From Marinobacter nauticus (GTDB lineage: Bacteria > Pseudomonadota > Gammaproteobacteria > Enterobacterales > Shewanellaceae): a DNA stretch of 64,000 bases. This document shows positions 9,797 through 22,025 of this stretch, in pieces (positions within the stretch are counted from its first letter, which is position 1; each line of letters opens with the position of its first letter). The notes under the pieces were generated by a model. It saw only the letters and a list, made by a program, of their open reading frames with translations, did not search any database and was not told the origin of the DNA. Both the position numbers and the translations under genes were made by a program. The stretch lies in assembly GCF_019801015.1 (NCBI RefSeq), contig NZ_JAHVJZ010000001.1:620001-684000 (forward strand), written 5' to 3'.

Positions 9797-9826
9797 ACAA
9801 AAAAACCGCCGAAAATCGGCGGTTTA
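9797..9826 (-). terminator. Terminator of the monomeric isocitrate dehydrogenase gene
   Basis: On the minus strand, a 10-bp stem AAACCGCCGA/TCGGCGGTTT (9803-9825) is followed by seven T (9799-9805 complement). It lies between the two isocitrate dehydrogenase genes, so they are separate transcripts despite their order. Confidence 0.88.
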
Positions 9827-9848
9827 TCGGTTTTTGTACGACCAAAGT

Positions 9849-12152
<2,304 letters not shown>

Positions 12153-12245
12153 TCAAAATCGGCGCTCATGATAGATCAATCACAGAGTGAACGGAACGAC
12201 TGAAGGGTCAAACCTTCGGACCAAAGTGGAAACAAGAAATTCTAT

Positions 12246-12887
12246 ATGCATCAACGGAATAGAAAGACGAGTGGTCAGGCCAGGTCGTTTAAACCCCGTC
12301 AAAACAAGCCATTGCGTGCAAAAATTGCGCAACGCGGGCCGCGCAGAGTGGTGGTGTTCAACAAGCCGTTTGACGTGCTTAGCCAATTTACCGATGGCGG
12401 CAATCGGGCCACGTTGGCGGACTACATTACCGAACCGGGCGTTTACGCGGCCGGTCGTCTCGACCGGGATTCCGAAGGTCTGCTGCTGCTGACCAACGAC
12501 GGTGCGCTGCAGGCAAAACTGACCCAGCCAGGCAAGAAAACCACCAAAACCTATTACGTTCAGGTAGAGGGCGAACCCGACGACGAGGCGCTGCAGGCGC
12601 TTCGTGACGGCATCACACTGAATGATGGCCCCACCCTGCCCGCCAAGGTGGAACGCATCGACGAACCCCACTGGCTGTGGCCCCGCAATCCCCCCATCCG
12701 GGAGCGCAAAGCGATCCCCACCAGCTGGATCAGTATCACCATCATCGAAGGCCGCAACCGTCAGGTCCGGCGGATGACCGCCCATGTGGGGTATCCGACG
12801 CTGAGACTGATCCGCTACCGCATCGGCAGCTGGACCCTTGATGGCCTCGCCAACGGCGAATACCGGGTGATCACACAGGAATCGTAA
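12246..12887 (+). CDS. rluE: 23S rRNA pseudouridine(2457) synthase RluE
   Basis: Isomerises U2457 of 23S rRNA. The protein (213 residues) has a basic N-terminal tail, the catalytic loop [16 protein letters not shown] with nucleophile Asp73, and the C-terminal [14 protein letters not shown] motif of the RsuA/RluB/E/F branch. It lacks an S4 domain, which points to RluE. Its stop overlaps the next start by one base (TAATG), the same rluE-nudJ pairing as in E. coli. Confidence 0.92.
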   Translation: MHQRNRKTSGQARSFKPRQNKPLRAKIAQRGPRRVVVFNKPFDVLSQFTDGGNRATLADYITEPGVYAAGRLDRDSEGLLLLTNDGALQAKLTQPGKKTTKTYYVQVEGEPDDEALQALRDGITLNDGPTLPAKVERIDEPHWLWPRNPPIRERKAIPTSWISITIIEGRNRQVRRMTAHVGYPTLRLIRYRIGSWTLDGLANGEYRVITQES

Positions 12888-13348
12888 TGAGCCAGCCCCG
12901 TTTCCGTCCCAATGTCACTGTCGCCTGTGTGGTTGAAGCACAAGGTCAATACCTGTTGGTGGAGGAACAGATCAACGGGGAAACCCGGTACAACCAACCC
13001 GCAGGCCATCTGGAACCGGGCGAATCGCTGGTGCAGGCCTGTCGCAGAGAACTGCGGGAGGAAACCGGGCTGGACAGAGAGCCGGAGGGTCTGGTGCGTA
13101 TCCAGCAATGGCTGGCGCCGGACGGAACCCCCTTCGTCCGCTTCACCTTTTGCCTGTCTTTGCCACGCCCCCTTGAAACCCAGCCTCAGGACCCCCAAAT
13201 AGCAGCGTGCCATTGGCTGACCCGCCACGAGATTATCCAGCGACAAAGTGCGCTGCGCAGCCCGCTGGTACTGGCCTCTGTCGAGGCATATGAACAAGGC
13301 GCCTATGCCCCGTTAACCCTGCTGGATGACCAGTTAGCGGCCGATTGA
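12887..13348 (+). CDS. nudJ: NudJ, Nudix phosphatase (HMP-PP/thiamin-PP hydrolase)
   Basis: Nudix hydrolase of 153 residues with a perfect Nudix box: G40, E46, R54-E55-L56, E58-E59, G61. The N terminus (RPNVTVACVVEAQGQYLLVEE) and tail match NudJ/YmfB, which hydrolyses hydroxymethylpyrimidine-PP, thiamin-PP and various nucleotides. It is coupled to rluE. The substrate here is inferred from E. coli. Confidence 0.88.
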   Translation: MSQPRFRPNVTVACVVEAQGQYLLVEEQINGETRYNQPAGHLEPGESLVQACRRELREETGLDREPEGLVRIQQWLAPDGTPFVRFTFCLSLPRPLETQPQDPQIAACHWLTRHEIIQRQSALRSPLVLASVEAYEQGAYAPLTLLDDQLAAD

Positions 13349-13397
13349 CAGAGGGTTACTCTGCTCATTGAGGCCATTCGCCCAAGCGGGGTAATCG

Positions 13398-13406
13398 TGG
13401 TAGAAT
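13398..13406 (+). promoter_or_regulatory. Extended -10 promoter of mnmA
   Basis: TGG followed by TAGAAT is an extended -10 element about 50 nt before the mnmA start. No good -35 lies at the expected distance, which is typical of extended -10 promoters. Confidence 0.45.
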
Positions 13407-13456
13407 ACGCGCCCCAAATTTTCAATCTGAATTTTGCACAGCGGAACCCGTATACG

Positions 13457-14560
13457 ATGTCAGATAACCGCAACAAAAAGGTGATCGTCGGCATGTCCGG
13501 CGGCGTGGACTCCTCAGTCTCAGCCTACCTCCTGCTTCAGCAGGGCTACCAGGTTGAAGGCCTCTTCATGAAGAACTGGGAAGAGGATGACACTGATGAG
13601 TACTGCGCTGCGTCTCAGGATTTGGCGGACGCCCAGGCGGTGTGCGACAAGCTGGGCATTGAACTGCACAGCGTAAACTTCGCCGCCGAATACTGGGACA
13701 ACGTGTTCGAGTACTTCCTGGAGGAGTACAAGGCCGGTCGCACCCCGAATCCGGACATCATGTGCAACAAGGAGATCAAGTTTAAGGCGTTCCTCGAGTT
13801 TGCCGCCGAAGCCCTGGGCGCGGACTACATCGCGACCGGCCACTACGTGCGTCGTCGCCAGCGTGAGGACGGCCAATTTGAGATGTTGCGTGGTCTGGAC
13901 GGCAACAAGGATCAGAGCTACTTCCTCTACACCCTGGGTCACGAGCACGTGGCGCAGACCCTGTTCCCAGTCGGTGAACTGGAGAAGCCGGAAGTGCGCC
14001 GCATTGCTGAAGAGCAAGACCTGATCACCGCCGACAAGAAAGACAGCACCGGCATCTGCTTCATCGGCGAACGCAAGTTCAAGGACTTCCTGGCCAAATA
14101 CCTTCCTGCCCAGCCCGGTGACATTGAAACCACCGAGGGTGACGTGATCGGCCAGCACGACGGCCTGATGTACCACACCCTGGGTCAGCGTAAAGGCCTG
14201 CGTATCGGCGGCCTGAAAAACGCCGGTGAAGCGCCGTGGTACGTGGTGGACAAAGATCTGGAACGTAACGTTCTCATCGTGGGTCAGGGTGCCGATAACC
14301 CGCGTCTGTACTCCAACGGTCTGGTTGCCAACCAGCTGCACTGGGTAGACCGTGCCGGTCCTCAGGGCGAAACCGTGATTTCGGTGAAAACCCGTTACCG
14401 TCAGCAGGACATCCCCTGCACCGTAACGCCGCGGGAAAACGGTGAGCTGGAAGTGCGCTTCCATGAGCCGGTCAGCTCGGTCACTCCGGGCCAATCCGCG
14501 GTGTTTTACAAAGATGAAGTCTGCCTTGGTGGCGGCATCATCGATCGGGTCATTCGTTAA
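13457..14560 (+). CDS. mnmA: tRNA 2-thiouridylase MnmA
   Basis: Makes 2-thiouridine at position 34 of Lys, Glu and Gln tRNAs, using sulfur passed by the Tus relay. At 367 residues it matches the E. coli enzyme. The PP-loop SGGVDSS is at residues 14-20. The catalytic cysteine pair is Cys103 (in IMCNKEIKF) and Cys201 (in STGICFIGE). ATG 13457 starts at the conserved [16 protein letters not shown]; the frame is open 20 codons further up. It begins the mnmA-hflD-purB cluster seen across gammaproteobacteria. Confidence 0.96.
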   Translation: MSDNRNKKVIVGMSGGVDSSVSAYLLLQQGYQVEGLFMKNWEEDDTDEYCAASQDLADAQAVCDKLGIELHSVNFAAEYWDNVFEYFLEEYKAGRTPNPDIMCNKEIKFKAFLEFAAEALGADYIATGHYVRRRQREDGQFEMLRGLDGNKDQSYFLYTLGHEHVAQTLFPVGELEKPEVRRIAEEQDLITADKKDSTGICFIGERKFKDFLAKYLPAQPGDIETTEGDVIGQHDGLMYHTLGQRKGLRIGGLKNAGEAPWYVVDKDLERNVLIVGQGADNPRLYSNGLVANQLHWVDRAGPQGETVISVKTRYRQQDIPCTVTPRENGELEVRFHEPVSSVTPGQSAVFYKDEVCLGGGIIDRVIR

Positions 14561-14571
14561 GCAGGAACCCC

Positions 14572-15189
14572 ATGCGACAATCACTTTCTCAAAGTAACAT
14601 CGCGTTTGCCGGACTCTGTCTGGCGGTACACCAGGTGCGGGAGCTGTCCCGCTTTGGTCGCGTTGATAACGATCTGCTTGGCGCCACGCTGAACAGCGTA
14701 CTGGTGACCGACCCGGATCGCGCCGAAGACGTTTATCAGGACTGCGACCTGCGTCTGGGCTACCAGACCCTGATCGACCAACTGGGCGACGGCAATAAAA
14801 AAGACGTGGACCTGACCCGCTACGTGGTTGGCATCCTCGCACTGGAGCGCAAACTGGCCAGCAAGCCGGCGGCGCTCTCGATGCTGGCTGAAAGGCTGTC
14901 TCAGGTGAAACGCCAGTGTCACCACTACGAGATCACCGACGAGCAGGTGCTGTCCAATATGGCGTCCGTTTACGCCGATGTGATCAGCCCGCTCGGCGCT
15001 CGTATTCAGGTTGTGGGTGCCCCTGCCCAACTGCAACAACCGATGAACCAATACCGAATTCGTGCCCTACTGCTTGCCGCGATCCGATCCGCGGTGCTGT
15101 GGCGACAGCTTGGCGGCAAACGTCGTCAGTTGGTGCTGTCCCGTCGCGCCATGGTGAAAGACGCAGAGCAAGCCCTAAAACATCTATAA
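14572..15189 (+). CDS. hflD: HflD, high-frequency-lysogenisation protein homologue
   Basis: A peripheral inner-membrane, all-helical protein of 205 residues. In E. coli it modulates the lambda CII activator; its normal cellular role is unclear. Matches in order are the LCLAVHQVRELSRFG opening, the GYQTLIDQLG block and the C-terminal IRALLLAAIRSAVLWRQLGG. It lies 11 nt after mnmA and 27 nt before purB, the conserved order, so it is co-transcribed with them. Confidence 0.92.
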   Translation: MRQSLSQSNIAFAGLCLAVHQVRELSRFGRVDNDLLGATLNSVLVTDPDRAEDVYQDCDLRLGYQTLIDQLGDGNKKDVDLTRYVVGILALERKLASKPAALSMLAERLSQVKRQCHHYEITDEQVLSNMASVYADVISPLGARIQVVGAPAQLQQPMNQYRIRALLLAAIRSAVLWRQLGGKRRQLVLSRRAMVKDAEQALKHL

Positions 15190-16584
<1,395 letters not shown>

Positions 16585-16599
16585 GCGCACTTCCCTCCC

Positions 16600-16630
16600 A
16601 CAACGCCGCCTTCGGGCGGCGTTGTTGTAT
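16600..16630 (+). terminator. UUCG-loop hairpin after purB
   Basis: Eleven-bp stem ACAACGCCGCC/GGCGGCGTTGT closed by the very stable TTCG tetraloop (16611-16614). The T run is imperfect (TTGTTGTAT), so readthrough into roxA is possible. Confidence 0.7.
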
Positions 16631-16644
16631 CAACAGGATGCCCT

Positions 16645-17766
16645 ATGAAACTCAATCTGGACCTGAACACCTTCCTCGCCGATCACTGGCAGTCTCGTCC
16701 CGCCGTGTTTCGCCAGGCCATTGCCGATTTCCAGGATCCCATCCAGCCCGACGAGTTGGCCGGACTGGCACTGGAAGACACCGTATCCAGCCGGATTATT
16801 GTGCGGGAAGGCCAGGGTTGGCGCAGTGAGCCCGGTGCCCGCGAAGACTACAGCTCGCTGGGCGATCGAGACTGGCAACTGCTGGTTCAGGCGGTCAACC
16901 ACCACTGCCCCGAAGGCCAGCAACTTAGCGATCTGTTCCGCTTCCTGCCGGACTGGCGCTTCGATGACCTTATGGTCTCTTTTGCGGTGCCCGGAGGTGG
17001 CGTCGGCCCCCATATCGATCAGTACGACGTGTTCATTCTTCAGGGTGTAGGGGAGCGGCGTTGGCAGGTGGGCGACCGGGGTGTTCATCAAGCGAGAACC
17101 GATTGTCCGGGAATGGCGCTGGTGGAAGACTTTGAGCCGATCATCGATGTGGTGATGCAACCCGGTGACCTGCTCTATATTCCGCCGGGTTACCCCCATT
17201 GCGGCCAGACCCTGAGTCCGTCCCTGTCCTACTCGTTGGGATACCGGGCGCCCAGCCAGCAGGAGCTTCTCAGTGCCCTTGCGGATCACCTGCTGGACAG
17301 CAATCTGGGACAACAGCGATTCACCTCCGTCAGCGAAGTGTCTTCTCCGTCTCAGGTCAGCCTGTCCCACCAACAGGGCATGATTGCCCTGTTAGCGCCC
17401 CTGCTCAACGACCCGATCCAGTGGAGAGACACCTTAGGGCGCCTGCTCAGTCAAAACCGCTTCGAACTGGACCCCTGGCCACCCAACCCAGCATTAAGCC
17501 ATCAGGATATTGAAGATGCGCTGGTTAACGGTGACACGCTGCAACGCCTTGGCGGACTCAAGGTGCTGCAGATCGAAGGCGCACCGCTGACCGACCTCTA
17601 TCTCGACGGAGAGTGCTACACCCTGCCCTCGACCCTTTCCGACACTGCAACGCTGTTGGCCAGCGAGCGACAGCTGGAAAGCGAACAGTGGCAGCCACTG
17701 TGGCAGCATGCACCGGAATTGCTGCTGACCTGGCTGAACCTGGGTTACTGGCAGCTGCAGCCCTGA
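16645..17766 (+). CDS. roxA: RoxA, ribosomal protein L16 arginine hydroxylase
   Basis: Fe(II)/2-oxoglutarate-dependent JmjC-type oxygenase that hydroxylates an arginine of 50S protein L16. The 373 residues match E. coli YcfD/RoxA. The facial triad is visible as His123 and Asp125 (GPHIDQYDVF) with the distal His185 (IPPGYPHCGQT). The N-terminal LNTFLADHWQSRPAVFR and C-terminal winged-helix region fit the family. In E. coli ycfD also lies near purB-hflD-mnmA-rluE, so the neighbourhood is conserved. Confidence 0.92.
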   Translation: MKLNLDLNTFLADHWQSRPAVFRQAIADFQDPIQPDELAGLALEDTVSSRIIVREGQGWRSEPGAREDYSSLGDRDWQLLVQAVNHHCPEGQQLSDLFRFLPDWRFDDLMVSFAVPGGGVGPHIDQYDVFILQGVGERRWQVGDRGVHQARTDCPGMALVEDFEPIIDVVMQPGDLLYIPPGYPHCGQTLSPSLSYSLGYRAPSQQELLSALADHLLDSNLGQQRFTSVSEVSSPSQVSLSHQQGMIALLAPLLNDPIQWRDTLGRLLSQNRFELDPWPPNPALSHQDIEDALVNGDTLQRLGGLKVLQIEGAPLTDLYLDGECYTLPSTLSDTATLLASERQLESEQWQPLWQHAPELLLTWLNLGYWQLQP

Positions 17767-17931
17767 ACCAAACAATTGGGGGCTGGTTCCAGTACCCCAG
17801 GTTTGCCGCCGCCTGCTGCGCAGCTTGCCCGGCCCTGTGGCTCAGAGTGTTAGCCATAAGCCCCATGATTAACGATGGATTGGTGCGCAGTAGAGAGGCA
17901 TCGTTAAATGTCAGCGCCGCAATCAGGACAC

Positions 17932-17961
17932 AAAAAAGGCCCCGTTAACGGGGCCTTTTTT
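17932..17961. terminator. Bidirectional terminator between roxA and the DUF4826 gene
   Basis: Perfect palindrome with AAAAAAGGCCCC/GGGGCCTTTTTT arms around GTTAAC; T runs on both strands. The 165 nt between roxA and this element shows no gene or clear signal. Confidence 0.88.
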
Positions 17962-17984
17962 GATTTCCGCTGCCGAAGCGCCGC

Positions 17985-18407
17985 TCAGTTCACCATCGGC
18001 ATATCTGCCCAGAGACGGTCTTGCTGATGCATTTCGCTCAGGCCCTCGGCACGGCTGACCAGCAACCGGGCCAGATCCTGCTGGGTTTTATCCGGGCTGC
18101 GCACCAGATTCTCCGCCTTTACCTGCCAGGCCAGAGAGAAGTGACGAATCACCTCCCGGGCATTGGGGGCAGTGCTGTCCGGAATGATGTCGGTGGGCAG
18201 ATCCCCGCTGATGACCCAGTAACGGCGCTTACGTGGGCCGTTTTCTTCGATCTTCCAGATGGCGACCAACGGCGGCAGGTGACGGCTCTCTTTCATGATC
18301 ACTTTGCCGGGCAGAATCCCTTTCTCTGCCATGAATTTATTGGCTTTCTGAAACTGCTCTCGCACCCAGGCCGCTTGTTGTTGTTCTGTATTTGCCTGTT
18401 CAGTCAT
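17985..18407 (-). CDS. DUF4826 family cytoplasmic protein
   Basis: A 140-residue protein of unknown function. It starts MTEQANTEQQQAAWVREQFQ and contains a central YWVISGDLPTD segment and a helical C-terminal half. I recognise the pattern (helical N terminus, ESRHLPPLVAIWK, ISGDLPTDII, AREVIRHFSLAWQ) as the DUF4826 family of Shewanella and relatives; the assignment is from memory. The start at 18407 is preceded by AGGAAGGG, whereas the frame open to 18539 has no such site. No signal peptide. It is a single-gene unit convergent with roxA and divergent from the leucine dehydrogenase gene. Confidence 0.65.
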   Translation of the reverse strand: MTEQANTEQQQAAWVREQFQKANKFMAEKGILPGKVIMKESRHLPPLVAIWKIEENGPRKRRYWVISGDLPTDIIPDSTAPNAREVIRHFSLAWQVKAENLVRSPDKTQQDLARLLVSRAEGLSEMHQQDRLWADMPMVN

Positions 18408-18610
18408 ATTCCCTTCCTGGCGAATTGTGATGGCGATCAATAGGGGGGAACTTTTCATGACGTTAACGTCAATGTCAAGTTGCCTTTCCAGTCTGGTTAC
18501 CTGTGGCCACTGCTCCGATTTGGTGGCAGGGGGCAGCACTGGTAAGGTGCCCCCATAATCACAACGAATGGCCTAATTTACAAGGCCCTCAACGGCACGG
18601 AGTAAGCACG

Positions 18611-19645
18611 GTGGCTCTCTTTTCTCATCCCTCTTTTGATCACCACGAACAGATCATGTTCGTTCACGATGAAGCGTCCGGCCTGAAGGCGATCATCGCA
18701 GTACACGACACCACTCTGGGTCCCGCTGTTGGTGGATGCCGGATGTGGCCTTACGAGTCCGAAGAAGACGCAATCAACGACGTCCTGCGTCTCTCCCGTG
18801 GCATGACGTACAAAAACGCGCTGGCGGGTCTGGACTTTGGCGGTGGTAAGTCCGTCATCATCGGTGACCCCAAGTCCGACAAATCAGAAGCACTGTTCCG
18901 CGCTTTTGGCCGTTTTGTCGATTCTCTGGGTGGCCGCTACTACTCCGCTGAAGACGTCGGCATCACCACCGCCGACATCATGATTGCCCATCAGGAGACG
19001 CCCTATATGGCAGGCCTGGAAGGCAAGAGTGGCGACCCCTCCCCTTACACCGCTCTGGGCACGTTTCTGGGCATCAAGGCCGCGGTAAAGCATCAGCGTG
19101 GTATCGACTCGCTCGAAGGCATTAAGGTTGCCGTACAGGGTTTGGGCCATGTGGGTTTCCACCTGTGCCGTCACCTGCACGAAGCCGGCGCCAAGCTGGT
19201 GGTTTGTGACCTCAGCGAAAGCCAGCTCGAACGCGCCCGCACAGAGTTCGGTGCCGAAGTGGTTGAGCTGGACGCCATCTATCGCCAGGACGTTGATGTG
19301 TACGCGCCTTGTGCACTGGGTGCCACCATCAATGACAACACCATCCCGCAGCTCAAGGCCACCATCGTTGCCGGTTGTGCCAACAACCAGCTGGCCGAAC
19401 CGCGCCACGGTGAGATTCTGAAAGAGAAAGGGATCCTCTACGCCCCGGACTACGTGATCAATGCGGGCGGCATCATCAACGTCTCCTTTGAGCGTGATTA
19501 CAACCCGGACAAAGCGGAAGCCAAGGTTCGTAAGATCTACGACACCCTGCTCGACATCTTTGTTGAAGCGGACAACAGCGGCAAAACCACTGCCGTTGTG
19601 GCCGACGAGATGGCCCGAGCCATCATTGAAGGCGCTAAGAAGTAA
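18611..19645 (+). CDS. Leucine dehydrogenase (Glu/Leu/Phe/Val dehydrogenase family)
   Basis: NAD-dependent oxidative deamination of branched-chain amino acids to 2-oxo acids. Starting at GTG 18611 (GGAG eight bases upstream) the protein is 344 residues, and the two active-site lysines fall at Lys68 (GMTYKNALAG) and Lys80 (FGGGKSVIIGD), the positions used in Bacillus leucine dehydrogenase numbering. The Rossmann motif is GLGHVG at 177-182. A longer frame is open to 18503 but would add 36 unmatched residues. Members of this family also act on Val, Ile or Phe, so the exact substrate is inferred. It is monocistronic, with its own terminator. Confidence 0.9.
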   Translation: MALFSHPSFDHHEQIMFVHDEASGLKAIIAVHDTTLGPAVGGCRMWPYESEEDAINDVLRLSRGMTYKNALAGLDFGGGKSVIIGDPKSDKSEALFRAFGRFVDSLGGRYYSAEDVGITTADIMIAHQETPYMAGLEGKSGDPSPYTALGTFLGIKAAVKHQRGIDSLEGIKVAVQGLGHVGFHLCRHLHEAGAKLVVCDLSESQLERARTEFGAEVVELDAIYRQDVDVYAPCALGATINDNTIPQLKATIVAGCANNQLAEPRHGEILKEKGILYAPDYVINAGGIINVSFERDYNPDKAEAKVRKIYDTLLDIFVEADNSGKTTAVVADEMARAIIEGAKK

Positions 19646-19658
19646 GGGGTTTACCCGC

Positions 19659-19686
19659 AAAAAAGGGGCCATCCGGCCCCTTTTTT
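19659..19686. terminator. Bidirectional terminator after leucine dehydrogenase
   Basis: Stem AAAAAGGGGCC/GGCCCCTTTTT around ATCC. The convergent CAP-domain gene ends inside the T run (stop at 19685). Confidence 0.9.
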
Positions 19687-20230
19687 ATTCCAGTTCGACA
19701 GTGAAACCGCCCGGTTTGCTGATCAGGACAATCGGCTCGGGCGCATGGTCGTCCTTTCTGGCGACGTAGACCACCCAGTAGTCGATATGGGGCGCTTCCC
19801 AGTCAAAGTAGTAACCAACCGATATCTCATCCTGCTCGCGATATACCGGCTGCTCTCCCAACAGATGGGTACGATGCCCGGAAGAGGCCTTAAACGCCTC
19901 CCACATCTCGGCAGCCTCACTGTAACCGCCGGCTACGGCCTCAATCTGGTTACCGAGACCGACGTCATAGCGCCTATCCAACGGGTAGCCCGCATTGGCG
20001 ACCCGGGCGTTTGGCCCCCCTTCGCCCAAATGGCTGACATGCTTCCGCTCTGCCATCTCCCGCGCCTTCTCCTGAGCGACCATGGCCAGGAGTCCATCAC
20101 AGCGGAGCGCTGGCCGCTTCTGCTCCGGGTCCACAATGATCAGGCGGGCCAGTTCCCGGGCCTTCGGGTGCAAACCACACTCCAACGGAACCGCCACCGT
20201 TACAGCGGCAAATACGATCGCTAACGACAT
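19685..20230 (-). CDS. Secreted CAP/SCP-domain protein
   Basis: Exported protein of 181 residues. ATG 20230 has an unusually strong GGGAGGAGGG site and opens a short hydrophobic signal segment (MSLAIVFAAVTVAVPLECG). The rest fits a CAP domain (cysteine-rich secretory/PR-1 fold): an N-terminal helix with AREMAERKHVSHLGEGGPNAR, the AVAGGYSEAAEMWEAFKASSGHR segment with the paired His and Glu of the CAP cavity, and a C-terminal WVVYVAR strand. Bacterial CAP proteins have varied and mostly unknown roles, including lipid binding. No partner gene is adjacent. Confidence 0.72.
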   Translation of the reverse strand: MSLAIVFAAVTVAVPLECGLHPKARELARLIIVDPEQKRPALRCDGLLAMVAQEKAREMAERKHVSHLGEGGPNARVANAGYPLDRRYDVGLGNQIEAVAGGYSEAAEMWEAFKASSGHRTHLLGEQPVYREQDEISVGYYFDWEAPHIDYWVVYVARKDDHAPEPIVLISKPGGFTVELE

Positions 20231-20363
20231 CCCTCCTCCCTGGCAATGAGGTGACCAATCCATCAACCTGCCAAACCCGCGTCACATAGGCAAACCTGAT
20301 GCAATTCACTCCACCAAAGAGTATCCTTGTGCGCTGCGTTTTACGGCGATTGAAGAGTTAACC

Positions 20364-20834
20364 ATGCCTGCACTACCGATCCCGGACCACGACATGCTGA
20401 AAGCGTGGCTGGAGCAGTATCAGATCGAATACTACCTTTGCAGCAGCTGCGAAGGTCTGCACCTGCCTCAACTGCAGGATGTGAACGGTATCTACGATGC
20501 CAAGGTGGAGATTGAAGGGGATTTTGTTTACTGCTCCTCTTCCATTGAGCTGCGCCCAACCGGTGTGATGCCTGCCCATGCCGAACTGGGACGTCTCAAC
20601 ACCCACTATCCGACGCTCAAGATCTTTATCGAGATGCTGGATGACACTCTGCCCCGTTTGGTGATGTGCCATAACCTGGCGCTGCGTCCCGGCATTGAAG
20701 AAGCGCAATTTATCTTCTTTGTGCGGGATTGTCTGGAACAGATGGAACAGGCAGCGGAAGAGGTGAAGAAAATGGGCGTGATCTTCTATCCGGAAGAGGA
20801 CGCAGAAGCGCCAAGCCCGTCGATGATGCATTAA
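20364..20834 (+). CDS. YbjN-family protein
   Basis: A 156-residue cytoplasmic protein with the type-III-chaperone-like YbjN fold. The block CSSCEGLHLPQLQDVNGIYD near residue 26 closely follows E. coli YbjN (C-x2-C, LHLP, DAK). In E. coli, YbjN level affects motility, biofilm and stress tolerance; the mechanism is unknown. It is a single gene bounded by a terminator. Confidence 0.85.
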   Translation: MPALPIPDHDMLKAWLEQYQIEYYLCSSCEGLHLPQLQDVNGIYDAKVEIEGDFVYCSSSIELRPTGVMPAHAELGRLNTHYPTLKIFIEMLDDTLPRLVMCHNLALRPGIEEAQFIFFVRDCLEQMEQAAEEVKKMGVIFYPEEDAEAPSPSMMH

Positions 20835-20836
20835 AA

Positions 20837-20865
20837 AAAAACGCCGGCTTACGCCGGCGTTTTTA
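20837..20865. terminator. Bidirectional terminator between ybjN and the ynhF-like gene
   Basis: Twelve-bp stem AAAAACGCCGGC/GCCGGCGTTTTT around TTAC. The T and A tracts flank both sides, so it can end both the ybjN transcript and the small convergent gene at 20871. Confidence 0.88.
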
Positions 20866-20870
20866 CTGTA

Positions 20871-20957
20871 TCAGGCAAAGATCATGGCCCCGAGGGCAAC
20901 AATCACTGACAGGCTGCCAACAGTGGCACCCAAGGCAAATTTCAGATCTTTATTCAC
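20871..20957 (-). CDS. YnhF-like small membrane protein (28 residues)
   Basis: Very short gene with a GTG start at 20957, preceded at good spacing by GGAGAA. The product opens (M)NKDLKFALGATVG and continues as a single hydrophobic helix rich in Val, Ile, Leu and Ala, ending IFA. The pattern D-L-K-F-x-L-x(2)-T followed by IVA-x-G matches the E. coli 29-residue inner-membrane protein YnhF as I recall it. It faces a terminator at its 3' end. Function is unknown in any species. The remaining 229 nt up to gloA hold only promoter-like sequence. Confidence 0.8.
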   Translation of the reverse strand: MNKDLKFALGATVGSLSVIVALGAMIFA

Positions 20958-21186
20958 TGATCATTCTCCAAATCTTACGAATTGGCTGTCCCCGATGCCT
21001 AGAGTAAAGATCGCGCCTTTAAATCACTATCCCAACCCCAACGTTTTGTGACCGCCATCACGCCGATTAAAGCTGTGGTAAAACCCCGACTGACGGGCTT
21101 TTAACCCTACTGTCAAAGCGCTTTTAGACTGCCCTTTTTCTGCTAGTATTGAGGGCCAAAAAGTTGTTTTGCATAGGCTATTAATC

Positions 21187-21600
21187 ATGTCTCAAGTTCT
21201 GCATACCATGCTTCGCGTCGTCGATCTGGACCGTTCCATTCAGTTCTACACCGATGTACTCGGCATGAAGCTGCTGCGTCAGTCCGTTAACGAAGAGTAC
21301 AAATACACCCTGGCCTTCGTCGGTTACGGTGAAGAGAAGGACGGACACGCGGTCATTGAACTGACCTACAACTGGGGCGTTGAGAGCTACGAAATGGGCA
21401 GCGCATTCGGCCACATTGCCCTGGGCTTCGATGACATCTACGGTGCCTGCGACAAGATCCGCGCCGCCGGCGGCAACATCACCCGAGAGCCCGGCCCGGT
21501 GTTGGGTGGCTCCACTCACATCGCTTTTGTGGAAGACCCGGACGGCTACAAGATTGAACTGATTCAGCGGTCGCAGGCTGGTGAAGGCGTTGGCGCCTGA
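21187..21600 (+). CDS. gloA: Lactoylglutathione lyase (glyoxalase I)
   Basis: Converts the methylglyoxal-glutathione hemithioacetal to S-lactoylglutathione. The 137 residues carry the four metal ligands His6, Glu58, His76 and Glu124, which align with His5/Glu56/His74/Glu122 of the Ni-dependent E. coli enzyme. ATG 21187 ([18 protein letters not shown]) is chosen over an upstream frame start at 21169. An extended -10 (TGC TAGTAT, 21141-21149) lies upstream. A short 8-bp hairpin without a T run (21610-21630) follows, so the DUF1294 gene may be co-transcribed. Confidence 0.95.
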   Translation: MSQVLHTMLRVVDLDRSIQFYTDVLGMKLLRQSVNEEYKYTLAFVGYGEEKDGHAVIELTYNWGVESYEMGSAFGHIALGFDDIYGACDKIRAAGGNITREPGPVLGGSTHIAFVEDPDGYKIELIQRSQAGEGVGA

Positions 21601-21639
21601 TAACGAACTGAGGGCGCAACTGGCGCCCTCTCTCATACC

Positions 21640-21978
21640 ATGACCCTGATCCTTATTACCCTGTTTCTGGCGCTGGTGATGATCAGCGGCCACCTGGTCG
21701 CCCTGCCCATCTACCTCGCCATGAGTCTGCTGACACTGCTGGCATTTGGCCTGGATAAACGCCGCGCTCTGACCGGCGGCTATCGCCTGCCGGAAAAGCT
21801 GCTCCATACCATGGAACTGCTGGGCGGCTGGCCCGGTGCCCTGGTCGGTGCCCGCCAATTCCGCCATAAAACTCAGAAACGCGCTTATCTTTGGGTGCTG
21901 TTCGCCATCGTGTTGCTGCATATGCTGGTCTGGGCTGCTATTGCCTGGCCTCCGCTTGCCGCACGTCTCGGGCTCTGA
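21640..21978 (+). CDS. DUF1294 small membrane protein
   Basis: A 112-residue inner-membrane protein with three hydrophobic helices (about 1-20, 24-42 and 85-105). The loop between helices two and three carries the DUF1294 signature: FGLDKRRAL, then RLPEKLLHTMELLGGWPGAL and RHKTQK. Function is unknown; some members carry an N-terminal cold-shock domain, which is absent here. It follows gloA by 39 nt and ends at a strong terminator. Confidence 0.85.
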   Translation: MTLILITLFLALVMISGHLVALPIYLAMSLLTLLAFGLDKRRALTGGYRLPEKLLHTMELLGGWPGALVGARQFRHKTQKRAYLWVLFAIVLLHMLVWAAIAWPPLAARLGL

Positions 21979-21981
21979 TCA

Positions 21982-22014
21982 AAAAGCGCCAGCCCTCTGG
22001 GCTGGCGCTTTTTT
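21982..22014. terminator. Bidirectional terminator between the DUF1294 gene and ruvB
   Basis: Fourteen-bp stem AAAAGCGCCAGCCC/GGGCTGGCGCTTTT with a TCT loop and T runs on both strands; it ends both convergent units. Confidence 0.92.
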
Positions 22015-22025
22015 CCTGTCTGGAC

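Noticed and set aside
12187-12492. A 101-codon frame overlapping the start of rluE
   Set aside because: It is out of frame with the clear RluE protein and shows no similarity; it is a shadow frame.
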